From assembly GCA_002105175.1 (NCBI GenBank), contig MCGE01000048.1, forward strand, positions 62,001 to 126,000: DNA of 64,000 nt, written 5' to 3'. Below are positions 1 to 10,782 of this stretch, piece after piece; within the stretch, counting starts at the first letter, position 1, and each line of letters opens with the position of its first letter. A program made the translations under genes and the position numbers. Source of the DNA: Absidia repens. Lineage: Eukaryota; Mucoromycota; Mucoromycetes; Mucorales; Cunninghamellaceae. The notes beneath the pieces are model-generated. The model searched no databases and was not told the origin of the DNA. It saw only the letters and a program-made list of their open reading frames with translations.

Positions 1-1
1 T

Positions 2-670
2 ATTAAGGAAAGGAAGAATTTCGCCCTGCGACACAAACATTGGACGAAAGAAGACTGGAGGAAGGTTTTGTGGACGGATGAATCGAGCTTCGAAAGAGGC
101 AAATACTCTCGACGTCATCTTTGTTGGAGAAGATCCTTCGAAAGGCACTATTTGAGTTGTCAGGCACCAACTTTCAAGAGTAATAGGATTTCGGTGATGG
201 TTTGGGGTGGAATCATGTATGGCAAGAAGACTGAATTGGCCATATTCAGGAAGCAAGCGCGGAAAACTCGGATCACCGCAGAAGATTATGTAGATCAAGT
301 CTACGAAGGTCCCCTGTCTCGTTTTTTGGACAACAATGATGATATTGAAGAAGACTGGGTACTGATGGAAGATGGGGCGCCGACCCATAGAAGCAATGCG
401 CCAAAGTTCTGGAGAGAGGACAATGGGATCACTAAGATCGTATGGCCGGCGCAGTCGCCCGATCTTAATCCCATCGAGAATCTTTGGTATAAGCTAAAGG
501 TTAAAGTCCAGAATGCAACCTATGCTGGAATGCCGACAGATAGGTTTGAAAAGGTAATCACTGATTGCTGGAATTCCTTTACAGCTGATGATTTTAATCA
601 TCTTATTGATTCTATGCCTGAAAGGATCAAGGCGGTGATCGAAGCAGGTGGTGAAAGCACACGATGGTGA
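2..670 (+). CDS. Tc1-like (IS630/Tc1-mariner) transposase, 5'-truncated by window edge
   Basis: The reading frame is open from base 2 to the TGA at 668-670, so the N-terminal helix-turn-helix part lies outside the window. The visible part is the DDE catalytic core: TDESSFE carries the first Asp, MVWGGIMYG is the conserved strand after it, MEDGAPTHRS carries the second Asp, and SPDLNPIENLW carries the terminal Glu of a DD34E-type Tc1 core. Enzymes of this family cut and paste their element at TA sites in the nucleus. No frameshift is visible in this stretch, unlike the related broken copy at 7130-7743 on the opposite strand, which shares TDEASFERG and VMVWGGITYG. Whether the full gene is intact cannot be seen from here. 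Confidence 0.85.
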   Translation: MKERKNFALRHKHWTKEDWRKVLWTDESSFERGKYSRRHLCWRRSFERHYLSCQAPTFKSNRISVMVWGGIMYGKKTELAIFRKQARKTRITAEDYVDQVYEGPLSRFLDNNDDIEEDWVLMEDGAPTHRSNAPKFWREDNGITKIVWPAQSPDLNPIENLWYKLKVKVQNATYAGMPTDRFEKVITDCWNSFTADDFNHLIDSMPERIKAVIEAGGESTRW

Positions 671-1390
671 TTAGCATATATTTATTTTATTTTTTAATAA
701 AAATATCCTTATATTACATCAATAAAAAGCTTATCAACATCACTTTTTGAAAATTAATATGGTCTTTGCTATATTTTGCTATGTTTAGAGAAATTACCAT
801 TTTTTTAAAAAAGAAGTCTTTTTTTTTTTAAAAAAAAAAGACGGGATTTTAATTTGTTGCATTTTTTTTGGTAGCCTACTGTACAGTAGCAATAAAATAA
901 AATAAAATGTAACATTGATGTGAACCAGGCACAATGCAAGTGAAATAAAAATAGATTCGAATCCAGCACAATGCAAGGGCTCAGACCATGTATGGGTGTC
1001 ATCATCTGATTTCACTTTTTCATGTCTTTGAAAAAGAAACCCATCCATTATATTAAACCGTAGAAATAGTTGTATTGTTTTACATCATACAGTAAGCATA
1101 TCCTTATAAAAGGATGAATGATTTATTAAATAGAGAATAACATCATTCTCATCTTATTCTTTATTATTATTTTATTTTTACAAAAACCTAATTCACAACA
1201 TACGCAAAGGCTGTTCCAGTGAGGTATGAGACGGCAAATAGAATCTTCTTTTGATCGGTGTTGAAACGTTCTTCGTTTGCCGCGAAGGACATGACGACAC
1301 AGAATACGAGATAATAATAACTTGAAAACAGAAGTATAATATAATGAATATGGAGTCAAAATAGTATACCAGACAAGGCAGGCAAGAGCA
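671..1390. other. AT-rich intergenic stretch, no gene seen
   Basis: No supported coding region. It contains A/T runs (about 800-840) and two imperfect copies of GCACAATGCAAG (near 930 and 965). Open frames on the minus strand here are low-complexity and not convincing. The 3' end of the Tc1-like element on the left should lie in the first part, but I could not place its terminal repeat. Confidence 0.5.
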
Positions 1391-1394
1391 AACA

Positions 1395-1624
1395 GAAAAG
1401 GGATCAAAGTTAAAATAGACCATCCAAATTAGTAGACGTATAATGGGTTTATCCGGCCGAGAGTGGTACCGATCGACGCGCAATTGTTTAGAGTATGTTA
1501 CACATAAATTTAAGATTTAGTAAAATAGCAATATACGTTTTTCATTCTGAGTCGATCTATACTATTTTTGGTATAGTAAATTAACTTTGAAGTTACGCAT
1601 GAGTGTCTATCTTGACCTTCAACC
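1395..1624. repeat. Chimeric Merlin-type terminal repeat remnant
   Basis: The left part (about 1395-1520) matches the left arm of the element starting at 2317: shared blocks are AAATTAGTAGACG and TTTATCCGGCCGAGAGTGG. The right part (about 1545-1624) matches the right terminus of the element at 23629-25249, sharing GAGTCGATCTATACTATTTT and ending in CTTGACCTTCAACC. Two subfamilies of terminal repeat are therefore fused with the internal part missing. Confidence 0.6.
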
Positions 1625-1639
1625 ATATACAGTAGTCTA

Positions 1640-2240
1640 CAGTACGTCGTCGTCATCATCTTCTTCCACTTCTACACTACTAGCATCACTAAGCAGCCTG
1701 TTCACCTCCATGTCGACCTCACCTTCTTCCTCCACCGAAGGACGATGAGCAGTCAAGGTTGGTATCCTACGGCGTACCGTGTAGGGTTCACCTTCTCATG
1801 GATGTAGTCCAACCTTGCACCATTTTCATCGACCCACATTCCAGCTTGACAAATCGAATGATGAGGTCCTTCATCTTACACCCATTCCGATTTTCCACCG
1901 TGGAAGCTAACATCTTGCGATCGGCGGTACTTTTCCACGCCTTCAACCGGATGACCACGATGGTACTTCACCTTCCCAAACTTTGATTCATCAATTTCAA
2001 CTATGATGCGTTCGCCATTCGCATCATAGCCCCCCTATAATACAAATAATCAGTAAATAAGAAAATGAACTGCAGAACAGCAAATAGACCGCTTACCGAT
2101 TTCAACGCAGCTTTCATCCAATGCGTCATACAAATATCTACGCATTGAACGGATGGTAACAGGAGCAAGACCAGTAAACAATTGAATTTGCGTCATTGAG
2201 CTCTTGCCTGCCCAAAGGTAAAGGAAAAGCAACCGCAGTT
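1640..2240 (-). pseudogene. Deleted copy of Merlin-type transposase
   Basis: This is a degenerate relative of the transposase at 3361-4550, same strand. The acidic C-terminal tail region, the GRHPVEG-like block and the helix region reading LFTGLAPVTIRS are recognisable. At least two internal stretches are missing compared with the intact copy, including most of the segment with the catalytic Glu, and the frame is broken. The N-terminal zinc-ribbon part is absent. It cannot encode an active transposase. The intact copy is about 1.1 kb to the right, so this is an older or abortively repaired relative. Confidence 0.7.
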
Positions 2241-2316
2241 AATGTGGAGTATATGTTCTCAGCCGATTTTTTTTTTAATAAAATTTCGGGTCACACATAA
2301 TTGTAATACATACCAT

Positions 2317-2930
2317 GGTTGAAGGTTAAAATAGACACTCCATAGTAATTAGAAATCCAAATTAGTAGACGGATAATGGGTTTATCCGGCCGAGAGTGGT
2401 ACCGATCGACGCAGAATTGTTTAGAGTATGTTACACATAAGTTTAAGATTCATCGGCCGACATTTTTGGAAAACCGAAAAATGGCCTTAAATGACAATTG
2501 CAGATCCTGATGACGATCTATTCGTGTTCCCTGTGTCTATATGCGCACGGACGTTTGTTCCTGAAATTTGGGATCCGTTCCGACAACTTTAATTTTTTTA
2601 ATAAATCGAAAATTAGTAAAAAAAAAATAATGAAAACCTAGATTGTCTTTTTCCAGAAATAATTTTATATATTTGTTAATTCAACTCCAATAACTTTGAA
2701 ACTATATCAGAATATGTAGTTTTACATGCGCTTTCGAATGGTGTAACGTATGTCGTTGTAACTAATCTATGTGTAAAGTTAAAGCCGAAAAACGTCCAAA
2801 ACATCCATTTTCTAAATTTGGAAGGTCATTAAATTCATCATCAAAGTACGGCAATAGTAGCAGTACATGTAAGAAAAGTGGATAGTAAATGGCACATTCA
2901 TATTTATTGATTGTAATATATTTGGAATGA
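2317..2930 (+). repeat. Left long terminal inverted repeat arm of Merlin-type element
   Basis: This stretch is repeated in inverted orientation at about 4945-5412. Corresponding segments include the terminal AATAGACACTCC block, the TTATCCGGCCGAGAG block and, further in, GTACGGCAATAGTAGCAGTA against the reverse complement of the sequence near 4990. An arm of several hundred bases is much longer than the short repeats typical of cut-and-paste transposons. Confidence 0.6.
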
Positions 2931-3360
2931 AATAATAGATAAGAACAGCTACTGTAAACTAAGAAAATAGGAAGATCTTGGTTGAAATTTTGGGACGAAT
3001 CAGTGCAGCAGAGCTTAATGCGTAAGTCGCTTCGGTATTTGAATTGTTGAGATGCGGAAGATGAGGCGCGGTATATGTATAAGTAGAAGTTAGAGATGTT
3101 GGAAAATATAAGGTAAATGTCGAAATGTTGAAGTAGATGTGGAAGAGATGTTGAAGAGATGTTCAAAAAAAAAGTAAATGTCGAAATGATGAAGTAGATG
3201 TGGAAGAGATGTTGAAAAAATAAAGTGCTGAGGAAATGTTTAAATATCCGAAGTCATGCAAAAGCTATATCTGAATGAATGTATCACAATTAAGTTTCCG
3301 ATTGATGACAAAATATATCATAAGTTATGTAATAATAATAAATAATTTATTGAAACAAAA
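2931..3360. other. Interior spacer of the Merlin-type element
   Basis: AT-rich DNA between the left arm and the 3' end of the transposase. It contains short local direct repeats around 3110-3240 (the words GAAGTAGATGTGGAAGAGAT and GTAAATGTCGAAATG each occur twice). No coding region is supported. Confidence 0.5.
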
Positions 3361-4550
3361 TCAAGCAATATAATCTTCGTCGTCGTCATCATCTTCTTCC
3401 ACTTCTATACTACTAGCATCACTAAGAAGCCTGTCCACCTCCATGTCGTCCTCATCTTCTTCCTCCACCGAAGGACGATGGGCAGTCAAGGTTGGTATCC
3501 TACGGCGTACCGTGTAGGGTTCACCAACAGCTTGAGCAAGGGGTGTGAACGACACTTCCCGAAGAGTTGCGAGAAGTGCCGACCAATGGTCGTCGTGCAA
3601 TCGCCGCCAAATAAACTCCACCAGCTTCCATGGCATTGCAACAGCAGTACGGTTTCTTGGAGGCACTGTTTGCTTGATTCCGTTCCAGGTACCTTCAATT
3701 GTATTGGTGTGGACACCTTCCCGACTGATGAACTCTTGAGAGTGGTTCACCTTCTCATGGATATAGTCCAATCTTGCACCATTTTCATCGACCCACGTAT
3801 CAAGCCGATCATATGCCCGCCAATAGTCAGTTCGGATGATGGACCCTGGCTTGACAAATCGAATGATGAGGTCCTTCATCGTCCACCCATTCCGATTTTC
3901 CACCGTGGAAACAAACATCTTGCGATCGGCGGTCTTTTCCACGCCGCCAACAACCCATACGCCTTCAACCGGATGACCACGATGGTATTTCACCTTCCCA
4001 AACTTGGATTCATCAACTTCAACTATGATGCGTTCGCCATTCGCATCATAGCCCCCTATAATACAAATAATCAGTATCAGTAAATAAGAAAATAAACAGC
4101 AGAACAACAAATAGACCGCTTACCGATTTCAACGCTGCTTTCATCCAATGATTCCTCTAATGCGTAATACAAATTACTACGCATTGAACGGATGGTAACA
4201 GGAGCCAGACCAGTAAACAATTCAATTTGCGTCATTGAGCTCTTGGCTGCCCAAAAATAAAGGAAAAGCAACCGCTTGTTGAGAGGGCCCTTCATATTAA
4301 AAAAAAACGAATCGACCCGAAAAGTAAGCGTTTGACGCTTAAGACAAACGGTACTGAAGGTAGGACACTGCCAAACGTAATGAGTACGTCTTCGGTTGAT
4401 CAACCGGAGAGGGCCGGCACAGTTGTTACACAAAAATAGACCATTTCCAGTCACTTCAGTATACACCAAATTTTTATCCTTGATAAACTTGGCGGCGGCT
4501 CTTGGGCATGTGATAATGGAACCAAGCTCGGTGATGGCAGGAAAAGTCAT
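3361..4550 (-). CDS. Merlin-type (ISXO2/IS1595-like DDE) transposase, two exons, 373 aa
   Basis: Exon 1 is 4124-4550 and exon 2 is 3361-4055. The 68-bp intron (GTAAGC...ATTATAG) splices in phase 1 to give EIG/GYDANG. The N-terminal ~140 residues hold a zinc ribbon (LCNNC and YVWQCP...C) and a helix-turn-helix-like stretch (SSMTQIELFTGLAPVTIRSM), expected to bind the element ends. The C-terminal part is an ISXO2-like DDE domain: VDESKFG (Asp157), IRTDYWRAY (Asp219) and HTNTIEGTWNGIK (Glu263). The tail is strongly acidic (runs of E and D). All key residues are present and no frame break is seen, so the protein may be active. It acts in the nucleus, cutting and reinserting its element. The flanking long inverted repeats fit this role. 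Family assignment rests on the motifs only. Confidence 0.85.
4056..4123 (-). other. Intron of Merlin-type transposase
   Basis: A 68-bp GT-AG intron. Donor GTAAGC and acceptor TTATAG are both visible on the minus strand, and removal restores one frame of 373 codons. The frame of exon 2 also stays open across most of the intron, so an exon-2-only protein could be predicted by mistake. Confidence 0.8.
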
Positions 4551-4712
4551 TCTTGTACAGTAATTTGGTGTTTGGTAAGATGGGTTATTAAAAAAGAAGT
4601 GATTTGAGAAAACAACGCAAAAACAATGCCCTTTATATACATTTTTTATTTTGACACTAAAAGTGCCCCCACGAATTCATGGCCCTCTAATTCTCACACT
4701 AAAAATGGGTTA

Positions 4713-5412
4713 AAAGAACAAAATAGACACTCCAGCTTATTTTGGATTCAAATTAGTAGACGGATAATGGTTTTATCCAGCCAAGACTAGTAGAGATCGA
4801 CGCGCAATTGTTTATAGTATGTTACACTATGGTTTAAGGTTTGTCGATTGCAGATCCTAACGACGGACGATCGTTCCGACAACTTTTAATTTTTCAACAA
4901 ATCTGAAATTCATAAAAAAAAAAAAACCTTTTAAAATATATTACAGTCAATAAATATAAATGTGCCATTTACCATTCTTTTTCTTACATATACTGCTATT
5001 GTTGCCGTACTTTAGATGATCCATTTGAATGACCTTCCAAATTTGGAAAAATGTACGTTTTTCGGCTCTTATTTTACACATATTTCACATACATTAACGT
5101 ACGTTATACCAATCGAAAGCGTATGTAAAACTACATACTCTGATATAATTTCAAAGTGATTGGAGCTGAATTAACAAATTTATAACAATTCAGGTTTCAG
5201 ATTTGTTGAAAAATTAAAAAGTTGTCGGAACGATCGTCTGTCATTAGGATCTGCGATCGACATTTAAAGCCGATAAACCTTAAACCATAGTGTAACATAC
5301 TATAAACAATTGCGCGTTGATCTGTATCACTCTCGGCCGGATCAACCCATTTATCCGTCTACTAGATTGGAAAATCAAAATAAGCTGGAGTGTCTATTTT
5401 TCAACTTTTAAA
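4713..5412. repeat. Foldback structure at the right side of the Merlin-type element
   Basis: A left-type terminus (4713 onward, GGGTTAAAAGAACAAAATAG, then AGACACTCCAGCTTATTTTG) faces the right arm ending near 5412 (the reverse complement, CAAAATAAGCTGGAGTGTCT). About 170 bp at each end match, and the centre is the inverted continuation of the long arm. The block could be a small non-autonomous derivative inserted inside, or the product of an inversion at the element end. Confidence 0.55.
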
Positions 5413-5508
5413 TGGTGCGGAGCATAAACCGCAATTCATTCTGGTATAGTAGGAAATTAATTTTGTAAAGTTACACATGAGTGTCTATCCTTGACCTTCA
5501 ACCCATTT
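5413..5508. repeat. Orphan right terminus of subfamily-II Merlin repeat
   Basis: It ends in CATGAGTGTCTATCCTTGACC followed by TTCAACCC, the same terminus seen at 1570-1624 and at 25200-25249. Its matching left end is not present nearby, so this is a remnant. Confidence 0.5.
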
Positions 5509-5776
5509 TTTCGTAAGATTAATGGAGTCCCGCATTGGTACAGTAATTAAAATCAACCGCACCGCACCATTTTCATCAGTCTTCGTTTTAATGATGAAGC
5601 CACACTCTTTCGTATACATAACTGATTTAAGCCGCAAATCGGTCATCCATTGTCTTTCCATTTACTGTATGTGTGGCTTGGCAAATCGTTGCTTGATGTT
5701 GGAAATATCTTTTGACTTGACAGAGATACAGTATGCACTCATTATCTTTTGTAGAGATCAGTGGCTTGGTTTTGAA

Positions 5777-6557
5777 TTGGTCCCTGAGATTATTTGAAAT
5801 GCCGCTCCGCTTATGATTCTGGAAAAACAATTTTTTTTTTATTCATGATACGACAGGCATCATTGATTTATGTAGCTCCAGTGATCTTCAGTGAGATGTC
5901 TATCGTCCAGGTCTTCTACGGATTCTTCAGACATGAGCATATACAACATAATTGATCGCTTAAGATAGAGCGCGCGCTTCCAGCATAGCTTTAGTTGAAT
6001 TCCATCTTGTTTTCACGTCAATCATCGGCCATAATGGTTTCATTTTGAAGTCAAAACATGTTTTTTGAAGAATTGCTGAACACTTGGGGAGAATTTTTGA
6101 ATTTTTTTTTTGATAATTTTCTAATCTAAAATAAGTGAAAGACATTAGCATCCCCCCACAATTTGATCTTGTTGTTGTCGTCGTGGTAGCGGTGCTCTTG
6201 TTGATATTGCCGCTTGAATTGCCAAGTTAAACACGTAAGCACAACAACGGAACCTTCTTGCATCAAAATCAATTTCTTGGTCATTGTATTGTTCGGTAAC
6301 TTCAGTCATCATGGTGTCCGTATTGTAGGCATTGTCAGTAAAATAGCCAAGTTTTCACCGGTGTGAGAGTCTTCCAACGGTATAAAGTCCAATAGCATGT
6401 TGCACGGTTGCCAACTATCGTTGATGTAGTGGGCCGTAATGCACATAAAAGAGAGAGAGATTTTTGAATTCAATTGTGATGGGTGTGGTAAGATGACTAA
6501 AAATGTTTTTTCCAGAATAATAAGCAGAGCGGCATTTCAAATAAATTCAGGTACCAA
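5777..6557. mobile_element. Small hAT-derived element with ~55-bp inverted repeats
   Basis: The ends are TTGGTCCCTGAGATTATTTG at 5777 and its inverted counterpart ending at 6557; about 55 bases at each end are mostly complementary (shared core AAATGCCGCTC). The interior carries a hAT transposase fragment on the minus strand and otherwise AT-rich DNA. It is non-autonomous. Related single termini occur near 22760-22795 and 36050-36080. No clear 8-bp target duplication was found. Confidence 0.55.
5866..6151 (-). pseudogene. hAT transposase fragment
   Basis: The peptide MIDVKTRWNSTKAMLEARAL matches the well known D-V-x-TRWNST block of hAT transposases, in the part of the RNase-H fold near the second catalytic region. 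After a one-base frame change the reading continues with LKRSIMLYM...LTEDHWSYINQ, which fits the following hAT segment (L-T-x-x-D-W). Roughly 90 residues of a protein normally longer than 600 remain. The rest, including the BED zinc finger and the C-terminal dimerisation domain, is missing. Confidence 0.65.
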
Positions 6558-7020
6558 TCAATCATGACCTTCGATCTTGCTTATCAAACCTGGAAGGATG
6601 CCTGAAGATATTGTCAACATTTTTGGTGAAGAATATATGGATTTATTGATCGAAGACATGCAAAAAAGGATGGGTATCACCAGTATGATGAAAGCTCGAC
6701 GCCCGATAGATTTGATCTCCAGCTTACTGTGATTGATTTCTCGTGCCAAGTCAAGAAACCAAGGGATGCGCGCCTTGCTCTCAATGGAAGACGAAGTAAC
6801 CAAAAATGAATTTAAAATCATCAAGTCTGTGGTGAATTTGTAAGTTATTATACATATATATATTGGGAATGAAATATCACAATTAACTTTATTATATAGA
6901 ATCGGCAAGTTACCGAAAAAGCTGATCATGGAGGAAATAAAGGAACATGAATTATGTAGCCGATATCTGAATCCCATGCTAGCCAATATCATAGGTTACC
7001 CGGTCTTAAATCATTATTTT
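6558..7020 (+). pseudogene. Unassigned coding remnant, possibly of a repeated mucoralean gene family
   Basis: The plus strand reads MPEDIVNIFGEEYMDLLIED and, after stops and an intron-like gap (GTAAGTTATT...TATATAG at about 6839-6899), RIGKLPKKLIMEEIKEHELC followed by SRYLNPMLANIIGYP. The style (EHELCSRYLNPMLANI) resembles a multicopy uncharacterised family found in Mucorales genomes, but this is from memory of the general pattern and not verifiable here. Several stop codons interrupt it. Confidence 0.3.
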
Positions 7021-7129
7021 ATTATCCACATCAATATTAAAATAAAGATAACCAAGAATCTCATTTATTTTTCTTTAGTATACAGTATACAAATACCTTA
7101 TTTGTAAAAAAAAATAAAAATAAAGCCGC

Positions 7130-7743
7130 CGGCCATGCCGTTTTCACGCCAGTGTTTCGGTGAAATGGGGCACCATGTCATTGTCGTCGGACCTAAAGGA
7201 CCTTCGCTGTGATGCGGCATTTTTTCCCATCTGGTGTCTTCCGCTTGAATACACCAAGCTCAGTCTTCCTTTCCGTAGGTGATACCTCCCCAGACCATCA
7301 CCGAGATCCTATTACTTTTGTGAATGTGGGCGCAAGGCAGGTAATATTGTACCTTTCGGCGGTCGTTCGATAGCAATGAGGACGACGGTATGCTTTGCCC
7401 TCTTTCGAAGCTTGCTTCGTCAGTCCACAACACCTTGGTCCAGTCCTTGTGCTCTTTGGCAAACTTCACCCTTGTCGTTAAGGAAGGGTTTTTTTCTTGC
7501 CACTCTGCAAAATATACCCATAGTGCGCAGATACCTACGTAATGTCGACTGATGCAGTTTGACTGTCATTAGCTGCTGGTAATCCTCAAGGTTGCCACGC
7601 CGATCTTCACGCACAAGTCTCTTTAGTTGTCGAGCGTCGCGTTTGTGGCTTCCTGTTTCCTTTACCTTCGCGATTTTAGTGGCATTCCACCCAAGTTTAT
7701 GGTATACGAGCACTTCAGCCTTTTGAGTTGTTGATAAAGTCAT
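7130..7743 (-). pseudogene. Broken Tc1-like transposase
   Basis: The N-terminus (MTLSTTQKAEVLVYHKLGWN) is a helix-turn-helix start typical of Tc1 transposases, followed by a second helical DNA-binding part ending at ARKKPFL. A one-base frame change near 7465 leads into KFAKEHKDWTKVLWTDEASF with the first catalytic Asp and then VMVWGGITYGKE. Another frame change leads to TELGVFKRKTPDGKK, and finally KHWRENG from the region after the second Asp. The C-terminal part with the third acidic residue is deleted. It is related to the transposase at the left edge of the window but is inactive. Confidence 0.8.
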
Positions 7744-8035
7744 AGTTAACGAAAAAGAATAACGGTTTGCACGAGTCTGGGGGGCGTACAGGTGGCTTTT
7801 TTACTGGGACAGTTTCAGATCACCGGTGGCGGCGTTTTTTTTTAGTAGGTTACTGTACATCATCCCGCCTTCCACCACTATGTACTGTATCTCTCCTGCT
7901 GATCTAGAATAGTATTCACTATGCTTCTCACTCTTTATTTATATTTATACTGTACATATCCTCTTAAGGATTGCCAGGCTGCGATGCGATTCTAAACCCC
8001 GCCTCAATAAAACATTTATTTATGGCCCTAGCCAA
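7744..8035. other. Short non-coding gap
   Basis: No gene is seen. It should include the left end of the broken Tc1-like element. A TACTGTACATC word and a TACTGTATC word are present at 7850-7900. Confidence 0.4.
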
Positions 8036-8400
8036 GGAAACTCTCTCTTTTCCTTTTTTCGTAACGAAAAATTATTTTTTCTTCACTATTTGGACCTCGT
8101 TAGGATTCTAATGCACTTGGGTTACTGTCAGGACTAGTTTAGAAAGGTTTCCAGGAAAGGGATGACAACATGCATGGGGAACCCCTTTCATTTTGATTCT
8201 AGGATCTTGGGGGTGGGGATGTCTTGATTAGCTTAGCTTGTCTCTTTGATTTCAATAAAGATTGTCTTAGATTTTTTTTTAAAAATAAACCATGTCTTTG
8301 CTTTAATAACTGTGTCTTCGCTTCATTAGGAGTTTGCAGATCCCTCTTAGCCATCCCAAGTTTTTTTTTTTTGAACATCACTACTTCTTCATACTTTTTT
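8036..8400 (+). repeat. Dispersed repeat 'C', copy 1
   Basis: One copy of a non-coding repeat found also at 36440-37215 (interrupted), 37600-38203 (interrupted), and in diverged form at 19625-19830, 39380-39600, 48700-48960 and 58440-58640. Shared words include CATGCATGGGGAA, CCTTTCATTTTGATTCTAGG, TTGATTAGCTTAG, an AATAAA followed by TTGTCTT, and GTTTGCAGATCCC. The AATAAA and lack of coding capacity are compatible with an LTR or a terminal fragment of a retroelement. Confidence 0.6.
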
Positions 8401-9780
8401 TTACGCCATTCTTCTATATCAGTGTCCCCTTTTACTACTATTGACTCTTCACCACATTCCCATTACTTTAATATACTGCTGACTGTCATTCTTCAATAAA
8501 ATATTTTTTATTTTTCAATAAACAATGCGTGATAAATCTATTCTATAGATAGGTCTACTTGGGGTAACAAAAGTGGAGAGGAATTCAATCCGCTGCCACG
8601 AGCCAAGGGGAGGGGGGGAACTATGATAGACGGATACTATTGTAGGGTAGAACATACTATAAATAAAAGGGGGGAATGATATGACTAGTACTATATGCAA
8701 ATCAAGAGGGAGGAAGGTCGCTTTGGGTGGCCGTCAGAATCACAAATCGGCATCAAGATAAGTGTGTTGAGCGCAATATGCAAGCCCAAAAAAAAAAGAA
8801 GCCAACGTTTCGCTCCAACCGTCGTTGAAGATCCCAACATTCCCAAAATCTAAAGTGTTTGAAGTTGGACATGACGAGAACCATAATGAATGTGTTTTGA
8901 CATGCCCAAGTCCACTATGTAAACAAAACTGGAGTCTATGGTACAGTATATAGGTGGCTACAGGGAAGAGGTTCACATTTTTGAAGATGAGCTCAGACAA
9001 CGAAAAAAAAAACTTGGTTAATGGAGAATTTCTCTCTCTCGGAGGTACACGGAGCGGGAAAACAAACAAAAAATAATTATTGAAATCACGCCCCGAGTCC
9101 ATCGCAGTGGAGTAGTAGTTTCTTGAACAAAATAACAAGCTATATTGTATTAGACGAGTTTGGATTCATTCGAAAGCTATTGAAAAACTGCTTGCGATAC
9201 GGGTCATAGCGTTTCAAATAAAGACCATCATGACTTTGTTTGGCTTTCCAAAGGTCTTGTTGAAAATTAAAGTTTGTGTAGCACATGAGTTCTTTTTTTT
9301 TCTTTCTCTGGAATGTTGGATGATTGAGATAATCTCTTTCTGATTATCTTTTTCAAATCCCGCCAGAGAAAGAATTTAAATACTGCGCCCCGTATTGTTT
9401 TTTGTTTTTTTTTTCCTTTCCCCAAGTGTTTTTTTTTAAATGACACTGTACTAACGCAAGTTTTTTTTTTCTTAGGTACCGCCGCCATGTTACATTAGTA
9501 CTTTTGTCTCCCATTGGTGCACTGGCAAGGTGAGTTGGAAGAAGAAGAAAAAGTTTGATGTTGAACAATAATACTAATCTACTTGTTCATTTTACTATTT
9601 ACTGTAGGTAAGTCTGTACATTGGCTTATGAAAAGAGTAGAGCAGAGAGTGGTTAACGGGGTGTGCATAGAGAAGGGATGAGTATGGCGATGGAGTGTGG
9701 ATTGGGATGGGGATGAAGGGTGGATTGGGAAGGAAACAGGTTGGAGTGTGTAGTGGGATATATTATGATTACAGTGGTCA
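8401..9780. other. Intergenic AT-rich DNA, no gene seen
   Basis: Several open frames exist but none shows a recognisable domain or a consistent codon pattern. Poly-T tracts occur around 9290-9470. No repeat copy from elsewhere in the window was recognised here. Confidence 0.4.
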
Positions 9781-10300
9781 CCATAGGTAAGATTTGCATC
9801 GGCTTGGTTTAAAGTTTGGAGGATTCTCTCACCCGCGTTTCTCGTACATCAGGGCGCGTACTGATAGCTACGTTGTCAACATTGGTTGGCATAGTTTGCA
9901 TCTATAGCGGCGTTGAACGGGGTATAGGTGTGTGATCCGTAGGTTGCCCAAGTCGCTGTAAACCGGATTACATAGTAAGCCCTATACGGGGTCTTGGCCT
10001 TGACTCTTGTATTTCTATATCTGTGATATCTACTGAATCGACCCTCTTCACTCTGACTGGAATAAAGGTAAGAAAACTACTTTATATTTAATGAAATAAA
10101 AACACTAATCTCTTTTTTTTTTTCTGTTTATAGGGGTGGAGGGGCGAGTAAGTTCTTTAATGGTTGTGAGCGAGCCATTAAAGTCCTTCTCGGCTCGCGG
10201 GTGGGGATTGCGCTCTAATCTTCACCCGAGGGTGGATGCCGATCAAGTTCTACCTCCTCGTGGTGGCATCTGGGTTACGCTAAAAGAACTTGTAGATTAG
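9780..10300 (+). other. Possible intron-bearing coding fragment, unidentified
   Basis: A plausible GT-AG intron lies at 10068-10133 (donor AAAG/GTAAGA, acceptor TTTATAG/G). The following exon, 10134-10300, stays open to TAG and reads VSSLMVVSEPLKSF, then PRVDADQVLPPRGGIWVTLK. The upstream exon contains stops, so this is probably a gene remnant. I do not recognise the family. Confidence 0.25.
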
Positions 10301-10780
10301 ATTCATGTGGAAATAGGGATTAGTGGAAAGGTTTTGTTTTACTGTACTGTATATCACTTAATAAAATGTATCTTCTCTTTTACCAACCGATCAATCTACA
10401 TTATGTCTTTATTTTTTTATTTTTTGAATTTACTGTACATTGTGTTGACTTTCTTCTGTGACCTTTTTATACTGTATGCTCTATTGTCTCTTTCTCACTA
10501 TGTATTCTTACTGTACTGTATATACTGTAGTGTCTTTCTTTTACCACGTCTTCTTATACACCATATACTGTTTGTGTTCCTTTTATCATATTCTTTTATA
10601 GCTACTGTGTGCGGTATGTGTATTTTATCTTCTTGTTTCCCAAGTATGGTTTTGAGTTCGGCTTGTATCGAGATGATAAATTGGCTTTGTTTGAACGGGT
10701 TATTATCGTATCTGTTACTTTGACATCATTCAACTGTTCATCACAACTCAATAATTGTATCTTGCCCTGGTCAATATACA
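10301..10780. other. TACTGTA-rich non-coding stretch
   Basis: Within about 480 bp the words TACTGTA, TACTGTAC and close variants occur at least five times (for example near 10338, 10431, 10470 and 10509). The open frame on the plus strand is hydrophobic by base composition and has no recognised domain. Confidence 0.45.
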
Positions 10781-10782
10781 GT

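Larger units (their letters stand above)
2317..5412 (-). mobile_element. Merlin-type DNA transposon with long inverted repeats
   Basis: The element starts with GGTTGAAGGTTAAAATAGAC at 2317 and ends near 5412 in the inverted form (GGAGTGTCTATTTTTCAAC). The left arm (2317 to about 2930) pairs with the right arm (about 4945-5412), with matching blocks such as GTAGACGGATAATGGG, GAGTATGTTACAC and GCAGATCCTGATGACGATC. Between the arms is an intact one-intron transposase on the minus strand. Merlin elements are the eukaryotic relatives of bacterial IS1016/IS1595-type elements. A second left-type terminus at 4713 complicates the right side. I could not confirm a target-site duplication. Confidence 0.65.

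Noticed and set aside
951..975. tRNA B-box-like GATTCGAATCC
   Set aside because: No A-box, acceptor stem or cloverleaf can be formed around it.
3478..4083. 201-codon plus-strand ORF opposite the Merlin transposase
   Set aside because: Shadow of the real minus-strand coding exon, with no domain of its own.
3361..4110. Bacterial contamination suggested by an ISXO2-like transposase
   Set aside because: The gene is spliced, its element has eukaryote-style long arms, and all neighbours are eukaryotic; Merlin elements carry this domain.
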